Source of the DNA: Paenibacillus monticola
GTDB lineage: Bacteria > Bacillota > Bacilli > Paenibacillales > Paenibacillaceae
Reading direction: 5' to 3'
DNA: 64,000 nt
Assembly: GCF_009664975.1 (NCBI RefSeq)
Contig: NZ_WJXB01000004.1
Coordinates: 248,001-312,000, forward strand
Below, piece by piece: positions 61,741-64,000 of this stretch (position 1 is the stretch's first letter; each line of letters starts with the position of its first letter). The notes under the pieces are model-generated. The model had not been told where the DNA came from. It made no database searches and saw nothing but the letters and a program-made list of their open reading frames with translations. Both the position numbers and the translations under genes were made by a program.

Positions 61741-62438
61741 TACAGCACCTCCAGTAATATTGCGGCGGCAGCCTCTAAGGCTTCCAAGGCTTCGCCGATC
61801 TTCCAAGCTGCGCGGTCGCGTGGTCCGACCGCGTTTGAGATCGCGCGGAGCTCCAGTACCGGGAGCCCTAGCGCCACGGCGGCCACGGCTACTCCGTGGC
61901 CTTCCATCGCTTCAGCCGCCGCGCCCGGGTGGCGCGCGGCGAGTGCGGCGGCCGTCTCCGCCGTGCCGGTCGCCGTCGAGACGGTCAGCACGGGGCCCGT
62001 GCTGACGTTAAGCCCGGCCGCTGCCAGCGCGGCCGTTACCGCCTGTACCGTGCCGGAGTCTGCCGGCACGGTCACGCTGCCGAAGCCAAGCTCAGCAGCG
62101 GAGCGGAAGCCCTCCGGCGTCTCGGCCCCGAGGTCGGCGGCAATCATCTCGCTGGCTACGACCAGCGAGCCTATGGATGCCACTCCCGGGAATCCGCCGC
62201 CGATCCCGGCGCTGATAACGCAGCCGTAGGAACCGGCTGCGAGTGCAGCGGCGGTACCCGCCGCCGCTGCGGCTGTGCCAGCGCCAGCCGCCACAACATG
62301 GAACCTGCCGCTGCCCTGCAGGCCGCGCAGGACCGCATCCCGCTCGGCTGCGACCGCAGTCACGATCAGCACTCGCGGCGCCGAGGCTTGTCCCTCCACA
62401 GCTGCGCCAGTGGAGGAGTTATTAGGGAATGTTCTCAT
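61740..62438 (-). CDS. mqnB: Futalosine hydrolase
   Basis: 232 residues from ATG 62438 (AAGGAGGTTGGACG upstream). Nucleoside phosphorylase-like fold: VLIVTAVAAERDAV, CVISAGIGGGFPG and the catalytic region AEAMEGHGVA and LELRAISNAVGPRDR. It removes hypoxanthine from futalosine. The gene is unusually GC-rich and alanine-rich compared with its neighbours. Confidence 0.92.
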   Translation of the reverse strand: MRTFPNNSSTGAAVEGQASAPRVLIVTAVAAERDAVLRGLQGSGRFHVVAAGAGTAAAAAGTAAALAAGSYGCVISAGIGGGFPGVASIGSLVVASEMIAADLGAETPEGFRSAAELGFGSVTVPADSGTVQAVTAALAAAGLNVSTGPVLTVSTATGTAETAAALAARHPGAAAEAMEGHGVAVAAVALGLPVLELRAISNAVGPRDRAAWKIGEALEALEAAAAILLEVL

Positions 62439-62565
62439 CGTCCAACCTCCTTCTATCATATAGAGACATGCGCCTAGCTGAAAGTTTTCCTCATAAGTGA
62501 GGATATGCCGATGAATAAGATTAGTCAGATGACAAGCAACCTCTTTCATTGCAGAAAGTACAGTA

Positions 62566-62745
62566 GAATCTTCGGATTTGACCTGAAAGAACGATTCTGT
62601 TGTATTTCATACTTTAGATTCCGGCAAATAATGTGTATAAGAGCGATTCTGATTAATTCTACTGTATGAAATACATTAGAATCGAAATTCCTGCCCATAT
62701 GAGTGTATTCTAATGTACTAAGTACAGTAGAATAGGGTTTCTGTC
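62566..62745. repeat. Degenerate intergenic repeats (ACAGTAGAAT type)
   Basis: AAGTACAGTAGAAT occurs twice (62566-62579 and 62720-62733) in direct orientation, with an inverted relative ATTCTACTGTAT at about 62656. Related GCGATTCTG and ATTAGAATCG segments fill the region. The gap 62439-63279 has no recognised gene. Confidence 0.55.
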
Positions 62746-62873
62746 GGCAAAATCAGAGATTGACCCAGTGGACCTTAGAAAAGGTAAGGTGGCTTGTTGA
62801 GCTAAAGAGAGCACAAACCGGGACCGGACTGAGAAGCAGCTATTTGCCCGAAATCAGGCGATATGGGAGTTTG

Positions 62874-63003
62874 GCGGACTCCATGGACGCTATTGCCCCA
62901 ATTTTTTCGCAAAAGATCCAGTTTCTAATTCAATAGCGTTTTCTGAGTCCGCTTCCTATCCCGTAATCCCTTTCGAATGTAAAATAGCGGATCTACAGTC
63001 CGC
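62874..63003. repeat. Three copies of a 21-22 base repeat with AATAGCG and AGTCCGC ends
   Basis: Copies at 62931-62952 and 62983-63003 run AATAGCG-(7)-AGTCCGC on the plus strand; the copy at about 62874-62895 is inverted (GCGGACT...GCTATTG). The middle bases differ while the ends are conserved. The pot terminator contains a related GCGGTCTTCCGCTATTG at 58779. Confidence 0.6.
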
Positions 63004-63192
63004 CTGGATTGATCTGCAACTATTCAGGCTTTATATGTTTGCCTCGGTGTTGGTTCGCATCAAACGCTAATTTTGGTTTTGAGCCAGAATGGGCAGTAGC
63101 ACCATGAAGACGCTTGCCAAACCAGTATCGCAAGGAAAAGGATACGCCGTTTTGGAGGTCAGGTCAATTCGCGCCTTTTTTTGCAGAGGCTG

Positions 63193-63221
63193 TTGACAAA
63201 GTTGGCGGTATAGATTATATT
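63193..63221 (+). promoter_or_regulatory. Promoter of the MarR-type gene
   Basis: TTGACA (63193-63198), 17-base spacer, TATATT (63216-63221). Confidence 0.8.
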
Positions 63222-63224
63222 TAT

Positions 63225-63252
63225 CTTAACTTAAAGATACTTAACTTAAAGA
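63225..63252. promoter_or_regulatory. MarR-type operator repeats
   Basis: CTTAACTTAAAGA occurs at 63225-63237 and again at 63240-63252 (15-base period), directly after the -10 box; the first copy lies in the near-palindrome TATCTTAACTTAAAGATA. It resembles the perfect palindrome at 63901. Confidence 0.65.
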
Positions 63253-63279
63253 CAAGTGAAAGTGGAAGCGGAGGTGTGA

Positions 63280-63753
63280 ATGATGAGCGAATTCAAGGAG
63301 ACAATAAATAAGACTGACAGTCTTGCTGAGCAGGATGAAGCAGCGTCACTGAAATTATTCGTTGTCTTGTCTAAGGCCTATAAGAGCCTGATGGACCACG
63401 CGGTTAAGGATATGAAGAGTCACGGATTAGCCTCTGCTGAATTCATGGTGCTTGAGGTGTTATATCATAGAACGCGTATTCCACTGCAGCAGATTGGCGA
63501 GAAGATCCTCGTCACCAGCGGCAGCATTACGTACAATATTGATAAGCTGGAGAGTAAGGGACTACTGAAGCGTGTACCGTGCAGCGATGATCGGCGCGTG
63601 ACTTATGCAGAGATTACTGAAGCGGGCCGTGCGCTTTTTGATGAAATATTCCCCCAACATGTATCTTCCATCCATAATCTGATGGGCGGACTGAACAATG
63701 AAGAGAAGGATCAGGCCATAGAATTACTGAAGAAACTTGGCAAAGGCGTGTAG
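63280..63753 (+). CDS. MarR family transcriptional regulator
   Basis: 157 residues; ATG 63280 or 63283 after GGAGG. The winged helix is seen in LASAEFMVLEVLYHRTRIPLQQIGEKILVTSGSITYNIDKLESKGL and the wing CSDDRRVTYAEITEAG. This is the MhqR/OhrR-like branch by appearance. It probably represses itself and the downstream DoxX-type gene through shared operator sequences. Confidence 0.92.
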   Translation: MMSEFKETINKTDSLAEQDEAASLKLFVVLSKAYKSLMDHAVKDMKSHGLASAEFMVLEVLYHRTRIPLQQIGEKILVTSGSITYNIDKLESKGLLKRVPCSDDRRVTYAEITEAGRALFDEIFPQHVSSIHNLMGGLNNEEKDQAIELLKKLGKGV

Positions 63754-63900
63754 AATCGGCAAAGATACTAACTACTAGCACCTAAAGTATTTATCATATA
63801 AAGCGAATTTCTACAGTCGACATATCCAACGGAGCAAGTAAATCACAGGCGTTTCGTTAAGGCTTATAGTCAAAGTATAAACACAAAATTTTTTACCTAA

Positions 63901-63918
63901 TATCTTAACGTTAAGATA
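63901..63918. promoter_or_regulatory. Perfect MarR-type operator upstream of the DoxX gene
   Basis: TATCTTAACGTTAAGATA, perfect 18-base palindrome, 32 bases before the DoxX-type ATG. Confidence 0.7.
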
Positions 63919-63949
63919 ATTAAATCAAAGAGAATGGAGAGTGTTGAAA

Positions 63950-64000
63950 ATGGTAAGTGTAGCATTATTGTTGTTAAGAGTGGTTATCGGGGTTGCGTTC
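63950..64000 (+). CDS. DoxX family membrane protein (N-terminus only, cut by window end)
   Basis: ATG after GAATGGAGAGTGTTGAAA. The 17 visible codons read MVSVALLLLRVVIGVAF, a hydrophobic first helix typical of DoxX proteins. In B. subtilis the MarR-type regulator MhqR controls a DoxX gene (mhqP), which supports the call; only the start is visible. Confidence 0.6.
   Translation, partial: MVSVALLLLRVVIGVAF

Noticed and set aside
61646..62477. Several long plus-strand open frames opposite mqnB.
   Set aside because: They result from high G+C on the opposite strand; the encoded sequences are Arg/Pro/Ala-rich without motifs.
62566..63003. Repeats resembling a CRISPR array.
   Set aside because: Copies are imperfect, unevenly spaced and in both orientations, with no cas genes in the window.
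63114..63311. Open frame of 65 codons before the MarR gene.
   Set aside because: It overlaps the TTGACA promoter, operator repeats and the MarR start and has no ribosome site.

Overview
The window looks like a chromosomal stretch of a Paenibacillus-type Bacillota (Firmicute). The signs are strong purine-rich ribosome binding sites, many TTG/GTG starts, lipobox signal peptides, a class D sortase with its LPNTA substrate, a YdaJ/L/M/N/K-type exopolysaccharide operon, HxlA/HxlB/HxlR, YdjO beside a cold shock gene, and futalosine-pathway menaquinone genes. I see no rRNA, tRNA, phage, insertion sequence or CRISPR array. The genus call is inference from gene content.

Layout. 1-2.8 kb: tail of an operon with an ATP-grasp (glutathionylspermidine-synthase-like) enzyme, a lipoprotein, a DUF350 membrane protein and a K+ channel with a TrkA-type domain. 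2.9-11.5 kb: six-gene exopolysaccharide operon ending in a degenerate GGDEF receptor that keeps a c-di-GMP I-site. 11.5-19.1 kb: SDR, ribosomal protein L31 type B, a diguanylate cyclase, a DUF2339/DUF3999 pair and a HAD hydrolase. 19.2-23.2 kb: glutamate dehydrogenase, an MBL-fold hydrolase, a small acidic protein and a cold shock pair. 23.3-29.3 kb: an orphan sugar-binding lipoprotein with a cre box, a MATE exporter, and the formaldehyde-fixing hxlA-hxlB-hxlR group followed by an Old Yellow Enzyme. 29.3-33.7 kb (minus strand): peptidase T, sortase D and its LPNTA surface protein, and a luciferase-like oxidoreductase. 34.0-42.2 kb: a LacI regulator and an AglEFG-type alpha-glucoside ABC transporter (no ATPase) with a GH65 phosphorylase fused to beta-phosphoglucomutase, all carrying copies of one palindromic operator. 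42.2-54.7 kb: DinB-like protein, a binding-protein-PAS-GGDEF-EAL sensor, aldehyde dehydrogenase, a Crp/Fnr (HcpR-like) regulator divergent from hybrid cluster protein, aldo/keto reductase, a LysR regulator divergent from a DMT transporter and a flavin reductase, and an aromatic acid exporter-like protein. 54.9-58.8 kb: potABCD, with an apparent ATA start on potA. 59-62.4 kb (minus strand): a small PD-(D/E)xK nuclease, a methyltransferase, mqnD and mqnB. 62.4-64 kb: repeat-rich intergenic DNA, then a MarR regulator and the start of a DoxX gene.

How the genes work together. Three c-di-GMP proteins occur here: an I-site receptor, a cyclase lacking the I-site, and a GGDEF-EAL protein. Together with the exopolysaccharide synthase they suggest a local c-di-GMP-to-matrix circuit. 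The alpha-glucoside locus forms a complete import-phosphorolysis-isomerisation route to glucose 6-phosphate, except for the transporter ATPase. Several regulator/operator pairs can be read directly from DNA: LacI (33.8-35.3 kb), HcpR-like (48.09 kb) and MarR (63.2 and 63.9 kb). Most intergenic hairpins are ordinary terminators. The gaps at 58.8-59.1 kb and 62.4-63.2 kb hold short dispersed repeats.
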